Source: Erwinia sp. HDF1-3R (lineage in GTDB: Bacteria; Pseudomonadota; Gammaproteobacteria; Enterobacterales; Enterobacteriaceae). Taken from it: DNA of 64,000 bases. A model generated the notes under the pieces. The model ran no database searches and was not told where the DNA came from. It saw only the letters and a program-made list of their open reading frames with translations. The stretch is from the NCBI RefSeq assembly GCF_039621855.1, contig NZ_CP155071.1:4402001-4466000 (forward strand), in the 5' to 3' direction. The first letter of the stretch is position 1. Each line of letters starts with the position of its first letter. Shown piece by piece: positions 42,117 through 53,252 of the stretch. Position numbers and translations under genes: made by a program.

Positions 42117-42156
42117 AATGCAGGACCATGACAACGGAGTGTCCTGGTCCTGCATT
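42117..42156. terminator. Stem-loop after mrcA
   Basis: AATGCAGGACCA and TGGTCCTGCATT form a perfect 12 bp stem with a 16-base loop, starting 3 bp beyond the mrcA stop. No U-tract is present. Probable 3' end structure between mrcA and nudE, which converge. Confidence 0.55.
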
Positions 42157-42217
42157 GGACGCTGCCTCTGCCTTCCTGACCGCGCTAACCCGCGTCAGGT
42201 CAAAAAGGCGGGCTGCT

Positions 42218-42784
42218 TTAATAGCGCAGACGGCCCTGCTTAACCAGCCATTCACGAACAAGGAAAAGCGCACTGACGTTGCGCGCCTCGCGGAAATCTG
42301 GTTCCTGCAGCAGACCCAGCAGGTTATTTAACGGCCAACGAACCTGCGGAAGCGGCTCCGGCTCATCTCCTTCCAGCTTCTCTTCGTAAAGTTGCTCAGC
42401 CACAACGATATTCATTTTGCTGGAAAAATAGGAAGGCGCCATGGTGAGCTTTGCCAGCGTTTCCAGCCTGTGCGCACCAAACCCAGCTTCTTCTTTCAGC
42501 TCGCGATTTGCCGCCTCAAACGGGGTTTCACCCGGATCGATCAGGCCTTTCGGAAAGCCCAGCTCGTAACACTCCAGCCCCACCGCATATTCCTGAATTA
42601 GGATCAGATCGTCGCCAATGATTGGCACAATCATTACGGCCTCGCGATCGGAGGGCTTCATCCGCTCGTAAACGCGTCGGGCTCCATTACTGAACGCCAG
42701 ATCTACGGCCTCGACGGTAAACAGGCGCGAACGTGCCACGGCTTCAACATTAAGGATGTCGGGTTTCTGTAGTTGTCTGGTCAT
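42218..42784 (-). CDS. nudE: ADP-compounds hydrolase NudE
   Basis: A Nudix hydrolase of 188 residues acting on ADP-ribose, NADH and diadenosine polyphosphates (family knowledge). The Nudix box is GLIDPGETPFEAANRELKEE with the following AGFG (about residues 79-101). Length and flanking sequence are close to E. coli NudE. It is convergent with mrcA. Confidence 0.96.
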   Translation of the reverse strand: MTRQLQKPDILNVEAVARSRLFTVEAVDLAFSNGARRVYERMKPSDREAVMIVPIIGDDLILIQEYAVGLECYELGFPKGLIDPGETPFEAANRELKEEAGFGAHRLETLAKLTMAPSYFSSKMNIVVAEQLYEEKLEGDEPEPLPQVRWPLNNLLGLLQEPDFREARNVSALFLVREWLVKQGRLRY

Positions 42785-43191
42785 AGTGGCCCCAGCGGAA
42801 CGCCTAAAAATGGGCTTAACAGCCCGCGAGTGTCGGTACAGGGTACCGGCTTCCCATTGTGCGGCAGCAAAAAGAGTATGCCAATCATTGCACAGATTAT
42901 TTTCCGCGGTTATAACAAATATGATTTACGAGACACTGAAAAGATTTAAAAAATGTCAATCATATCAGTCAAAAATAGGAATACGCCGATACTTACCCTG
43001 CCTGTAGATTGGTAGGATCTGGTACGGGACTTATACAATATAATTCTAATTTAATGATTTTGTGTGCTATTTTTATATACTCAGCGGATTGCCAGCGCCG
43101 TCTAAACCCGCCACAATATCACCAGCAATATGTACCAGGCAGGTAACCACCAGAATAGCGACGGGAGCAGAGTGGCAGGAATGAGGGAAGC
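42785..43191. promoter_or_regulatory. nudE-igaA divergent intergenic region
   Basis: These 407 bp between divergent genes are AT-rich from about 42880 to 43080. The region must contain the nudE and igaA promoters. An open frame (42756-43007, plus) has no support. No recognisable operator was seen. Confidence 0.45.
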
Positions 43192-45333
43192 ATGAGCACA
43201 ATAGTCATCATATTGGCTGTAATGCTGGCCTGCTCAGTCGGGGCGGGTTGTTTCTTTTGGTACGCTATGCGGCATCGTCCGCCGTTGGCGAAACCACTGC
43301 CATTCATTAGTCCCCCCTTTCGTAAACTGAATGATGACGAACGTAAAGGCATTGAGCGCTATATCGCCTCACTGGCTAAAAATCGTGACGCCTCACTGTC
43401 TTCCGGTGCCAGCCCTGCGATAGATCCGCTGGTACTGACCTCTCAAAGCAACAATGTCTATCCCGTCACGCGCTCAATAACCCGCTACGGGTTGTCCACG
43501 GACGAGCCGCACAACTGGCGATACTATCTTGATGCCGTTGAGGTTCATCTTCCGCCGCAGTGGGAACAGTACATTGCCGAAGAAAACTTTGTCGAACTGA
43601 TCAAAACCCAGACCATCCCTCTGGTGATCTCGCTTAATGGCCACTCGCTGGTGAACTACATCTACGAGCAGCCAGCGATGGCAGCAGCAGCAGCCCGGCC
43701 ACTGGCGCAAAATGCGTCGATCCGCAAAGAAGAGAGTGAGCATATTGAGCTCCTGAGCGTACGTAAAGAGACGCCGGAGGAGTATGCGCTTAGCCGACCT
43801 GATGGTACGCGGGAGGCCGTCGCTATCGGTGTCGCGCTGATGCTCTTTTTTGTCAGCCTCGTTGGCCCGCTGCTCATGATGCCCTGGCTTAACCTGGCCG
43901 CGGTGGTCATCATTTTGGTCAGCGCCTGGTCACTTTATCGTCGCCCCTCTGAAAAAGATCTGCGTGAGATCCACTGTCTGCGCGGCGCGCCAAAGCGCTG
44001 GGGTCTGTTTGGCGAATCCAATCAGGGGCAGATTGGCAATATCTCCCTGGGCATCATCGACCTGATTTATCCCGCCCACTGGCAGCCTTACATTACCCAC
44101 GATTTTGGGAAAGAGACGGAAGTCGATATCTACCTGAACCGCCATGTCGTGCGCCAGGGTCGGTTTCTTTCGCTACAGGATGAGGTCCGCCACTTCCCGG
44201 TTCAGCGCTGGCGCAAAAACGTGGTGCTGGCGGCAGGTTCCCTGCTGGTGCTGGCCCTGCTGATCGCGTGGGTTCCGCTCAGTATGCCGTTAAAGCTGAG
44301 CATGGCCTGGCTCAAAGGAACCGAGAGCGTTCAGGTTACCTCGGTTAACGATCTGGAAAAAATCCCACTGCGCGTGGGCGACCGTCTGAAAGTTAGCGGC
44401 AGAGGCATGTGCTCCATCCCCACTACCTACCAGGGTAACCGCAGCTATGCGTTTATGCCTTTTGACTGCTCGGCAGTGTACTGGAATAACTCACCGCCGC
44501 TGCCACAGCCGCAGTCAGATATTATTGATAAGGCGACCGCGCTGCTCAATACCACCAGTCTTCAATTGCATCCACAGGGTAGTCCCGACCCTAAACTTAA
44601 TCCGCAGCTTGCCACCGCCATTCAAAAGTCCGGTATGATCCTGTTGGATGACTTTTCGGACATTGTGCTGAGAACGCAGGAGCTGTGTAGCCAGGATCAG
44701 GACTGCGTGAGGCTGAAGAACGCGCTGGTTAACCTGGGTAATGCCAAAGACTGGGAAACGCTGGTTCAGCGCGCCGATTCCGGTTCGCTAAACGGCATGA
44801 ACGTGCTGCTGCGTCCGGTAAGCGCGGAAGCCCTGGAGAATCTGGTGAATACGGCCACGTCTTCGTTTTTCTACCGGGAAACGCGCCGCGCTGCCGAATC
44901 GCTGAACAGCCCACCGCCGGGCGGCTTTCTGATCCTCAGCGACGAAGGTCGTCAGCTGGTTAGCCAGCAGGCTCCGAATATCTCACTGTTTGATTATAAC
45001 GCCCCGGATCAGTGGCCGGAGTTGCAGCGTCTTTCGGGTATGTTGCTGCATACCCCCTTCTCCGCCAGCGGGATTGTGACTAACATCAGCACCGATGCTA
45101 ACGGCACCTGGCATATCGCCCTGCATAGCGCCCCCGATACCATTACGCTATTCCGCTATCTGGGAACAACCCTGCTGCTGTTAGTCGTCGCGCTGAGTTT
45201 TATTGTTAATAGCCTGCTGGCGCTGCGGCGTATGCACCGCAACCGCTTGCGGATTAACGCCATTCAGAATTATTATGACAAGTGCTTCAATCCTACGTTG
45301 AACAGCACCCAGAGCTTTCGCCCGCAGTTCTGA
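43192..45333 (+). CDS. igaA: Rcs phosphorelay repressor IgaA
   Basis: A 713-residue inner-membrane protein (YrfF/UmoB family) that restrains the Rcs envelope-stress phosphorelay by contacting RcsD, and is relieved by RcsF. It has membrane segments at about residues 3-22, 205-245, 342-365 and 655-678, separating two cytosolic regions and one large periplasmic domain (about 365-655). The periplasmic part has several cysteines, as in the E. coli protein. In E. coli yrfG follows; here the next gene is hslR. Confidence 0.95.
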   Translation: MSTIVIILAVMLACSVGAGCFFWYAMRHRPPLAKPLPFISPPFRKLNDDERKGIERYIASLAKNRDASLSSGASPAIDPLVLTSQSNNVYPVTRSITRYGLSTDEPHNWRYYLDAVEVHLPPQWEQYIAEENFVELIKTQTIPLVISLNGHSLVNYIYEQPAMAAAAARPLAQNASIRKEESEHIELLSVRKETPEEYALSRPDGTREAVAIGVALMLFFVSLVGPLLMMPWLNLAAVVIILVSAWSLYRRPSEKDLREIHCLRGAPKRWGLFGESNQGQIGNISLGIIDLIYPAHWQPYITHDFGKETEVDIYLNRHVVRQGRFLSLQDEVRHFPVQRWRKNVVLAAGSLLVLALLIAWVPLSMPLKLSMAWLKGTESVQVTSVNDLEKIPLRVGDRLKVSGRGMCSIPTTYQGNRSYAFMPFDCSAVYWNNSPPLPQPQSDIIDKATALLNTTSLQLHPQGSPDPKLNPQLATAIQKSGMILLDDFSDIVLRTQELCSQDQDCVRLKNALVNLGNAKDWETLVQRADSGSLNGMNVLLRPVSAEALENLVNTATSSFFYRETRRAAESLNSPPPGGFLILSDEGRQLVSQQAPNISLFDYNAPDQWPELQRLSGMLLHTPFSASGIVTNISTDANGTWHIALHSAPDTITLFRYLGTTLLLLVVALSFIVNSLLALRRMHRNRLRINAIQNYYDKCFNPTLNSTQSFRPQF

Positions 45334-45482
45334 GCCTGCCACTTTTATGCTATTTTTAACGGTGGCACGTCTCTTGATCCCCTTCTGACCTGCCCGACCG
45401 CGTCAGCAATTAACCGCTGAAGACACGCCTTGAATTCTGGCTTTCCACCCATACATAAGGTTATTCCCGAAAAGGAGCTGCG

Positions 45483-45884
45483 ATGAAAGAGAAACCCGCA
45501 GAGGCGGTTCGGCTCGATAAATGGCTGTGGGCCGCGCGGTTTTATAAGACGCGCGCCGCTGCGCGCCAGATGATCGAAGGCGGTAAGGTTCACTATAACG
45601 GTCAGCGCAGCAAGCCCAGCAAGATTGTTGAGCCCGATGCGGAACTGACGCTCCGTCAGGGCAATGATGAACGTACGGTGGTAGTGCGCCTGGTCAATGA
45701 CCAGCGCCGTCCAGCATCAGAAGCCCAGCAGATGTACGCCGAAACGGCACAAAGTATTGAGAAACGGGAAAAAATAGCGCTGGCGCGAAAAATGAATGCG
45801 CTGAGTATGCCTCATCCCGACCGTCGCCCTGATAAAAAAGAGCGCCGGGACTTAATGAAATTTAAAAATACCGGCGACGAATAA
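45483..45884 (+). CDS. hslR: Ribosome-associated heat-shock protein Hsp15
   Basis: A 133-residue S4-domain RNA-binding protein. The S4 motif is VRLDKWLWAARFYKTRAAARQ and the C-terminus is basic and helical. Hsp15 rescues dissociated 50S subunits that still carry peptidyl-tRNA. A GGAG precedes the start. It forms an operon with hslO 23 bp later, and heat regulation is expected from family knowledge. Confidence 0.96.
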   Translation: MKEKPAEAVRLDKWLWAARFYKTRAAARQMIEGGKVHYNGQRSKPSKIVEPDAELTLRQGNDERTVVVRLVNDQRRPASEAQQMYAETAQSIEKREKIALARKMNALSMPHPDRRPDKKERRDLMKFKNTGDE

Positions 45885-45907
45885 CCCGTCGTTAACGAGA
45901 GAGAACT

Positions 45908-46789
45908 ATGGCTCATCAAGACCAACTGCACCGCTATCTGTTCGAAAACTACGCCGTGCGTGGTGAACTGGTCAGCGTTTCCACCACCTGGCGCGACATC
46001 ATCGACGGGCATGATTACCCACAGCCGGTTCAACAGGTGCTGGGCGAGCTGCTGGTTGCTACCAGCCTGCTTACCGCCACGCTGAAGTTTGCCGGTAATA
46101 TTACCGTTCAGCTTCAGGGCGATGGCCCTCTCAACCTGGCGGTGATTAACGGCAATAACAAGCAGGAAATGCGCGGCGTGGCGCGCATGCAGGGCGATAT
46201 CGCCCCCGGCAGCAGCCTGAAAGAGATGGTGGGTAACGGTTACCTGGTAATAACGCTCTCCCCGGATGAGGGTGAGCGTTATCAGGGCGTAGTGGGGCTG
46301 GAGGGAGAAACGCTGGCGGAATGCCTGGAAGACTATTTTATGCGTTCCGAGCAGCTGCCAACGCGTCTGTTTATCCGCACCGGCGAGGCAGAAGGTCAGC
46401 CGGGCGCGGCAGGGATCCTGCTTCAGGTTCTGCCCGCGCAGGAGACGAAAACCGATGACTTTGAGCATCTGACCACCTTAACCGGGACGATTAAAACAGA
46501 AGAGCTGCTTAACCTTCCCGCGCAGGAAGTGCTGTGGCGTCTGTATAATCAGGAAGAGGTGACGCTGTACGATCCTCAGGATGTCTGCTTCAAATGCTCC
46601 TGCTCTCATCAGCGCTGTGGTGAAGTTCTGAGCACCCTGCCCGTCGCTGAAGTTGACCAGATGCTGGCTGAAGATGGCAAGATTGATATGCACTGCGACT
46701 ACTGCGGCAAAAACTACCTCTACGATGCCGTAGATATTGCGGCCATCCGCAATGACGCTGGCGCGGGCGATAGTGACCGTCTTCACTAA
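45908..46789 (+). CDS. hslO: Redox-regulated chaperone Hsp33
   Basis: A 293-residue holdase activated by oxidation. The C-terminal zinc centre is visible as CFKCSC (about residue 232) and CDYCGK (about 265), giving the CXC-X(n)-CXXC redox switch. The N-terminal core begins [20 protein letters not shown]. It follows hslR as in E. coli, but yhgE, which lies next in E. coli, is absent. A terminator follows. Confidence 0.97.
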   Translation: MAHQDQLHRYLFENYAVRGELVSVSTTWRDIIDGHDYPQPVQQVLGELLVATSLLTATLKFAGNITVQLQGDGPLNLAVINGNNKQEMRGVARMQGDIAPGSSLKEMVGNGYLVITLSPDEGERYQGVVGLEGETLAECLEDYFMRSEQLPTRLFIRTGEAEGQPGAAGILLQVLPAQETKTDDFEHLTTLTGTIKTEELLNLPAQEVLWRLYNQEEVTLYDPQDVCFKCSCSHQRCGEVLSTLPVAEVDQMLAEDGKIDMHCDYCGKNYLYDAVDIAAIRNDAGAGDSDRLH

Positions 46790-46829
46790 CGCTCTTCTGC
46801 ATCCGCTCCACCCTGGCTGAAAGCGCATG

Positions 46830-46866
46830 ATGCCATCGACTTTACCCGAGTCGGTGGCATATTTTT
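46830..46866 (+). terminator. Rho-independent terminator of hslRO
   Basis: ATGCCATCGACT and AGTCGGTGGCAT make a 12 bp stem with one T-G wobble and a 7-base loop, followed by ATTTTT. It lies about 40 bp after the hslO stop. Confidence 0.85.
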
Positions 46867-47067
46867 AGGCGCAATGTATTAATTTTTCGTAAGATTCACG
46901 CCCTGCCTCTCATTTCTGCACCCTGCTACTTTCCCTTCGACAAGACAAGTGTAAACTGCGCGCGTGCGTATTGGCCGGGATCCGGTCAGGCGCGCGCCCC
47001 GTCACGGTCAACGGATAAAAATTATCCTACACTCTTTTGCAGAACAGAGCCGAAAAGGAGCAGTACT

Positions 47068-48681
47068 ATGCGAGACCTGACCCCGCAGGACCTCATCGCT
47101 TATGGCATAACGGATACGGTTGAGATTATTTATAATCCGGATTACGAAACGCTCTACCATGAAGAAACTCGCCCCGGTCTGACCGGCTACGAGCGCGGTA
47201 TTGAAACGAATTCCGGTGCGATTGCCGTTGATACCGGTGATTTTACCGGCCGCTCGCCGAAAGATAAGTATATCGTTCGCGACGATACCACCCGCGATAC
47301 GCTGTGGTGGAACGATCAGGGCAAGGGTAAAAATGACAATCAGCCGCTCAGCGACGAAACCTGGCAGTCTCTGAAGTCATTAGTCACCCAGCAACTCTCC
47401 GGAAAGCGTCTGTTTGTCGTTGACAGCTGGTGCGGTGCAAATCCGGATAGCCGTCTGTGCGTTCGTTTTATTACTGAAGTGGCCTGGCAGGCGCATTTTG
47501 TCAAAAATATGTTTATCCGCCCGGACGATGAAGCGCTGAGCGATTTTGTCCCTGATTTTGTGGTAATGAACGGGGCGAAATGCACTAATCCCGACTGGAA
47601 GCAGCAGGGTCTTAACTCTGAGAACTTTGTGGCTTTCAATCTCACCGAGGGTATCCAGCTGATCGGCGGTACCTGGTACGGTGGCGAAATGAAGAAAGGG
47701 CTGTTTGCGGTCATGAACTATCTGCTGCCGCTTAAGGGCATCGCCTCGATGCACTGTTCTGCCAACGTTGGCGAGAAAGGCGACGTGGCGGTCTTTTTTG
47801 GCCTCTCAGGCACCGGTAAAACGACCCTCTCTACCGATCCTCAGCGAAAGCTGATTGGGGATGATGAACACGGCTGGGACGACGACGGCGTGTTTAACTT
47901 TGAGGGCGGCTGCTACGCCAAGACCATTAAGCTTTCTGCCGAGGCCGAGCCGGAAATTTATCAGGCAATACGCCGCGATGCGCTGCTGGAGAACGTGGTC
48001 GTTCGCGCCGATGGTTCAGTGGATTATGATGATGGCAGCAAGACGGAAAACACCCGCGTCTCCTACCCGATCAATCATATTGAAAACATCGCAAAACCGG
48101 TTTCAAAAGCGGGCCACGCTAAGAAAGTGATTTTCCTCACCGCGGATGCCTTCGGCGTTCTGCCGCCGGTTTCACGCCTGACGCCGGACCAGACTCAGTA
48201 TCACTTCCTTTCCGGCTTTACCGCCAAGCTGGCCGGTACGGAACGCGGCGTTACCGAACCGACACCGACCTTCTCCGCCTGCTTCGGCGCGGCTTTCCTG
48301 ATGCTGCATCCTACTCAGTATGCCGACGTGCTGGTGAAGCGAATGGAAGCAGCAGGCGCAGAGGCTTATCTGGTCAATACCGGCTGGAACGGCAGCGGCA
48401 AACGCATCTCGATCAAGGATACGCGCGCGATAATCAACGCTATCCTCAGCGGGCAGTTAGCCGATGCAGAGACGCAGAACCTGCCGATTTTTAATCTGGC
48501 TATGCCGACTTCTCTGCCGGGCGTGGATGCACAGATCCTGGACCCCCGAAACGCTTACGACAGCGCGGAGGCGTGGGAGGGTAAAGCCCGCGATCTGGCT
48601 CAGCGGTTTATCGTAAACTTCGATAAATATACCGACACCCCTGCCGGTGAAGCGCTGATCCCCGCCGGACCCCAGCTGTAA
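47068..48681 (+). CDS. pckA: Phosphoenolpyruvate carboxykinase (ATP)
   Basis: A gluconeogenic enzyme of 537 residues converting oxaloacetate and ATP to phosphoenolpyruvate. It has the substrate-binding [14 protein letters not shown] (about residue 62), the P-loop [12 protein letters not shown] (about 247) and the metal-binding [18 protein letters not shown] precedes the start. CRP activation is known in E. coli; no site was assigned in the 278 bp upstream. Confidence 0.98.
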   Translation: MRDLTPQDLIAYGITDTVEIIYNPDYETLYHEETRPGLTGYERGIETNSGAIAVDTGDFTGRSPKDKYIVRDDTTRDTLWWNDQGKGKNDNQPLSDETWQSLKSLVTQQLSGKRLFVVDSWCGANPDSRLCVRFITEVAWQAHFVKNMFIRPDDEALSDFVPDFVVMNGAKCTNPDWKQQGLNSENFVAFNLTEGIQLIGGTWYGGEMKKGLFAVMNYLLPLKGIASMHCSANVGEKGDVAVFFGLSGTGKTTLSTDPQRKLIGDDEHGWDDDGVFNFEGGCYAKTIKLSAEAEPEIYQAIRRDALLENVVVRADGSVDYDDGSKTENTRVSYPINHIENIAKPVSKAGHAKKVIFLTADAFGVLPPVSRLTPDQTQYHFLSGFTAKLAGTERGVTEPTPTFSACFGAAFLMLHPTQYADVLVKRMEAAGAEAYLVNTGWNGSGKRISIKDTRAIINAILSGQLADAETQNLPIFNLAMPTSLPGVDAQILDPRNAYDSAEAWEGKARDLAQRFIVNFDKYTDTPAGEALIPAGPQL

Positions 48682-48686
48682 AAAAA

Positions 48687-48716
48687 AGAGAGGTCGTTTG
48701 GATAAACGGCCTCTCT
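48687..48716. terminator. Bidirectional terminator between pckA and envZ
   Basis: AGAGAGGTCGTTT and AAACGGCCTCTCT form a 13 bp stem with a T-G wobble and a 4-base loop. It is flanked on the left by a run of eight A residues, which gives an ideal U-tract for transcripts of ompR-envZ arriving on the minus strand, and by TT-rich bases on the right for pckA. Confidence 0.88.
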
Positions 48717-48737
48717 TATTGCGGTTAAGACCAGGAT

Positions 48738-50809
<2,072 letters not shown>

Positions 50810-51111
50810 TTCGTTACTCCCAAAGGCGCAATTGCCTGAGCCATTATTCTTAAAAAAGATGCCTGAATGTAACAGTCAATAATGGTTTATATTGTAGCCG
50901 AAATTGTTACAAAGCATATTAAACAGCAGCTTATCTTTAACCTGAATCAAAAAAGCAGCACCGGGGCTGGCCGCAGGCAGAGAAGCGCAGGCACGAATAA
51001 TCAACGCAAACAAACAGTAACGCACGGCCGATACGCCGTAATGAATTTGCATCTGCCCGCAGCACACCACAAAATAACCTGAGAGATTGCAGCAGAGAAA
51101 ATGGGCCAACG
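50810..51111. promoter_or_regulatory. ompR-greB divergent promoter region
   Basis: These 302 bp lie between divergently transcribed genes. A GGGAGTAACG ribosome binding site precedes ompR. The middle is AT-rich around 50870-50940. Both promoters must be here. No specific operator was identified. Confidence 0.5.
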
Positions 51112-51591
51112 ATGAAAACTAAACTGATCACCCGCGAAGGCTACGACAGGCTGAAGCAGGAACTGGACTTTCTCTGGCGGGAAGATCGCCCTGAAGTGAC
51201 CAAAAAAGTCACCTGGGCGGCCAGCCTTGGCGATCGCAGCGAAAATGCAGACTATCAATATAACAAAAAGCGCCTGCGCGAGATCGACCGTCGCGTCCGT
51301 TACCTCACTAAGTGCCTTGAGCAACTGCGCATTGTGGATTACTCACCGCAGCAGGATGGTAAAGTCTTCTTTGGTGCCTGGGTAGAGATCGAAAACGATG
51401 ACGGCGACATTAAGCGCTTTCGCATCGTCGGCTATGATGAAATTTTTGGCCGTAACGACTACATCTCGATCGACTCGCCAATGGCCCGCGCGCTGCTGAA
51501 AAAAGAGGTGGGCGATGTCGCGCTGGTTCACACACCGATCGGCGAGGCAACCTGGTACGTCAATGAAATTAGCTATATCAGACCCGCATAA
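51112..51591 (+). CDS. greB: Transcription elongation factor GreB
   Basis: A 159-residue factor that enters the RNA polymerase secondary channel and stimulates transcript cleavage in backtracked complexes. The N-terminal coiled coil carries the acidic tip GDRSENADYQYNKKRLREID, and the C-terminal FKBP-like domain follows. In E. coli greB is followed directly by tex. Here the 5.4 kb bacteriocin island separates them and is transcribed toward greB. Confidence 0.97.
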   Translation: MKTKLITREGYDRLKQELDFLWREDRPEVTKKVTWAASLGDRSENADYQYNKKRLREIDRRVRYLTKCLEQLRIVDYSPQQDGKVFFGAWVEIENDDGDIKRFRIVGYDEIFGRNDYISIDSPMARALLKKEVGDVALVHTPIGEATWYVNEISYIRPA

Positions 51592-51637
51592 ACCCCGCCC
51601 GGCCTAACGGCCCCAGGCAGGTCACAACGAAGATGGC

Positions 51638-51904
51638 TCAGAGCAGGTTAAACTGCTCCAGCAGGGCTTTCACTTCCGCCCTTAATTCAGCTTCATTCAG
51701 CTCTCCTTTGCTGCGATCCGGTTCAGGGTCATAGCAGTCAGCGGCCATGAAAAGTTCCTCTCCGCAGCGATCTACTGCCTTATCCGGCTCTCTCACTCCC
51801 CATAACCTGTCCCGTTCGATAACGATATCTTCGCAAAACTGTTCAGCACTAATCCTGTTGCTGAGGAAGTCTCTTCCCAGCTCGACCAGCTTAATTGTGC
51901 TCAT
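51638..51904 (-). CDS. Colicin D-type immunity protein, array copy 1 (distal)
   Basis: An 88-residue acidic protein resembling the colicin D immunity protein ImmD. The family pattern is visible as LVELGRDFLSNRISAEQFCED, ERDRLWGV and CGEELFMAADCYDPEPDR. ImmD masks the tRNase active site of colicin D by mimicking RNA with acidic residues. This copy has SKGEL in place of the longer SRYSCEL insertion seen in copies 2 and 5. It is the last gene of the array, next to greB. GGAGG, embedded in toxin-derived sequence, precedes the ATG by 4 bases. Confidence 0.88.
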   Translation of the reverse strand: MSTIKLVELGRDFLSNRISAEQFCEDIVIERDRLWGVREPDKAVDRCGEELFMAADCYDPEPDRSKGELNEAELRAEVKALLEQFNLL

Positions 51905-52026
51905 AAAACCTCCGTTTCTGAATAGATCCTGCCGTTATCGATTGCCGGATCAATATTCCATCCTGAATGGAAATCACCCTCAATTGTAGGGACGACAGCA
52001 TTCATCGTCCCGGCATGCAGGTATTC
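51901..52026 (-). pseudogene. Toxin-tip remnant 1 (C-terminus of colicin D-type tRNase)
   Basis: The spacer upstream of immunity copy 1 translates in one frame to EYLHAGTMNAVVPTIEGDFH then SGWNIDPAIDNGRIYSETEV-L-stop. The matching end of the intact toxin is GTMNVVVLKINGDFLSGWKI then DPTIDNGRIYLETEVL-stop. The stop codon overlaps the next immunity start as ATGA, exactly as in the intact toxin-immunity pair. The catalytic Lys/His part is missing, so it cannot be active. Confidence 0.9.
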
Positions 52027-52040
52027 CGAAGGAGTGCAGC

Positions 52041-52313
52041 TCAGAGCAGGTTAAACTTCTCCAGCAGGGCTTTCACTTCCGCACTTAATTCGGCCTCACT
52101 CAGCTCGCAGCTATAGCGACTGCGATCCGGTTCAGGGTTATAGCAGTCAGCGGCCATGAAAAGTTCCTCTCCGCAGCGATCTACCGCCTTATTCGGCTCT
52201 CTCACTCCCCATAACTTGCGTCGTTCGATAACGATATCTTCGCAAAACTGTTCAGCACTAATCCTGTTGCTGAGGAAGTCTCTTCCCAGCTCGACCAATT
52301 TAACTCTGCTCAT
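52041..52313 (-). CDS. Colicin D-type immunity protein, array copy 2
   Basis: A 90-residue immunity protein of the ImmD family. It differs from copy 5 mainly at RRKLWGVREPNKAV, in CYNPEPDR, at SAEVKALLEKF near the end and in Leu for Met in the CELSE segment. It shares the SRYSCE loop with copy 5. It is preceded by a toxin-tip spacer and an embedded GGAGG. Probably co-transcribed with the tRNase gene. Confidence 0.88.
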   Translation of the reverse strand: MSRVKLVELGRDFLSNRISAEQFCEDIVIERRKLWGVREPNKAVDRCGEELFMAADCYNPEPDRSRYSCELSEAELSAEVKALLEKFNLL

Positions 52314-52435
52314 AAAACCTCCGTTTCTAAACAGATCCTGTCGTTATCGATTGCCGGGTCAATTTTCCAGCCTGAATGGAAATCACCCTCTATTTTAAGG
52401 ACGACAGCATTTATCGTCCCGGCATGCAGGTATTC
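52310..52435 (-). pseudogene. Toxin-tip remnant 2
   Basis: It translates to ...HAGTINAVVLKIEGDFHSGW then KIDPAIDNDRICLETEVL-stop. The frame is open over 41 codons, and the stop overlaps immunity copy 2 as ATGA. The ATG of GTMN has become ATA, so no internal Met start is left in this tip. Confidence 0.88.
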
Positions 52436-52449
52436 CGAAGGAGTGCAGC

Positions 52450-52713
52450 TCAGAGCAGGTTAAACTGCTCCAGCAGGGCTTTCACTTCCGCCCTTAATTC
52501 GGCCTCACTCAGCTCCCCTTCGGTACGATCCGAGTCGGAGTTATAGCAATCAGCCAAAATGAAAAGCTCGCCCGCGCACCAGTTTATTGCTTTATTGGGC
52601 TCTTCTTCAGATAACTTACGACGTCCTTTTATTATATCTTCGGAAAACTGCTCAGCACTGATCTGGTTGTTGACCAATTCTCTTCCTAACTCGACTTGAC
52701 TAATCCAGCTCAT
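52450..52713 (-). CDS. Colicin D-type immunity protein, divergent array copy 3
   Basis: An 87-residue protein and the most divergent member: MSWISQVELGRELVNNQISA, then EQFSEDIIKGRRKLSEEEPN, KAINWCAGELFILADCYNSD. The last ~20 residues (ELSEAELRAEVKALLEQFNL) are as in the other copies. Substitutions cluster in the regions expected to face the toxin, so it may protect against a different tRNase variant. One residue is missing around the EEEP position. Confidence 0.85.
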   Translation of the reverse strand: MSWISQVELGRELVNNQISAEQFSEDIIKGRRKLSEEEPNKAINWCAGELFILADCYNSDSDRTEGELSEAELRAEVKALLEQFNLL

Positions 52714-52835
52714 AAAACCTCCGTTTCTAAACAGATCCTGCCGTTATCGATTGCTGGGTCAATTTCCCAGCCTGAATGGAAATCACCCTCTATTGTAAGG
52801 ACGACAGCATTCATCGTCCCGGCATGCAGGTATTC
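52710..52835 (-). pseudogene. Toxin-tip remnant 3
   Basis: It translates to ...HAGTMNAVVLTIEGDFHSGW then EIDPAIDNGRICLETEVL-stop, with the ATGA overlap to immunity copy 3. Open frame, no catalytic Lys/His segment. Confidence 0.88.
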
Positions 52836-52849
52836 CGAAAGAGTGCAGC

Positions 52850-53116
52850 TCAGAGCAGGTTAAACTGCTCCAGCAGGGCTTTCACTTCCGCCCTTAATTC
52901 GGCCTCATCCAGCTCGTAGTCGTCGCGATCCGAGTCGGGGTTATAGCAGTCAGCTAAAATGAAAAGCTCACCACCGCAGCGATCTACCGCCTTATCCGGC
53001 TCTCTCACCCCCCATAACCTGTCCCGTTCGATAACGATATCTTCGCAAAACTGTTCAGCACTAATCCTGTTGCTGAGGAAGTCTCTTCCCAGCTCGACCA
53101 GCTTAATTCTGCTCAT
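52850..53116 (-). CDS. Colicin D-type immunity protein, array copy 4
   Basis: An 88-residue ImmD-family protein. The N-terminal half is as in copy 1 (ERDRLWGVREPDKAVDRCGG), while the middle is ELFILADCYNPDSDR, like copy 3, followed by DDYELDEAEL. The mosaic pattern suggests recombination among copies. It is preceded by the tip most similar to the present toxin. Confidence 0.88.
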   Translation of the reverse strand: MSRIKLVELGRDFLSNRISAEQFCEDIVIERDRLWGVREPDKAVDRCGGELFILADCYNPDSDRDDYELDEAELRAEVKALLEQFNLL

Positions 53117-53238
53117 AAAACCTCCGTTTCTAAACAGATCCTGCCGTTGTCGTCAGCCGGTTCAATTTTCCAGCCACTCAGAAAATCACCATTGATTCTA
53201 AGGACGACAACATTCATCGTCCCGGCATGCAGGTATTC
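53113..53238 (-). pseudogene. Toxin-tip remnant 4
   Basis: It translates to ...HAGTMNVVVLRINGDFLSGW then KIEPADDNGRICLETEVL-stop, the closest of the four tips to the intact toxin end. The ATGA overlap with immunity copy 4 is kept. Confidence 0.88.
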
Positions 53239-53252
53239 CGAAGGAGTGCAGC

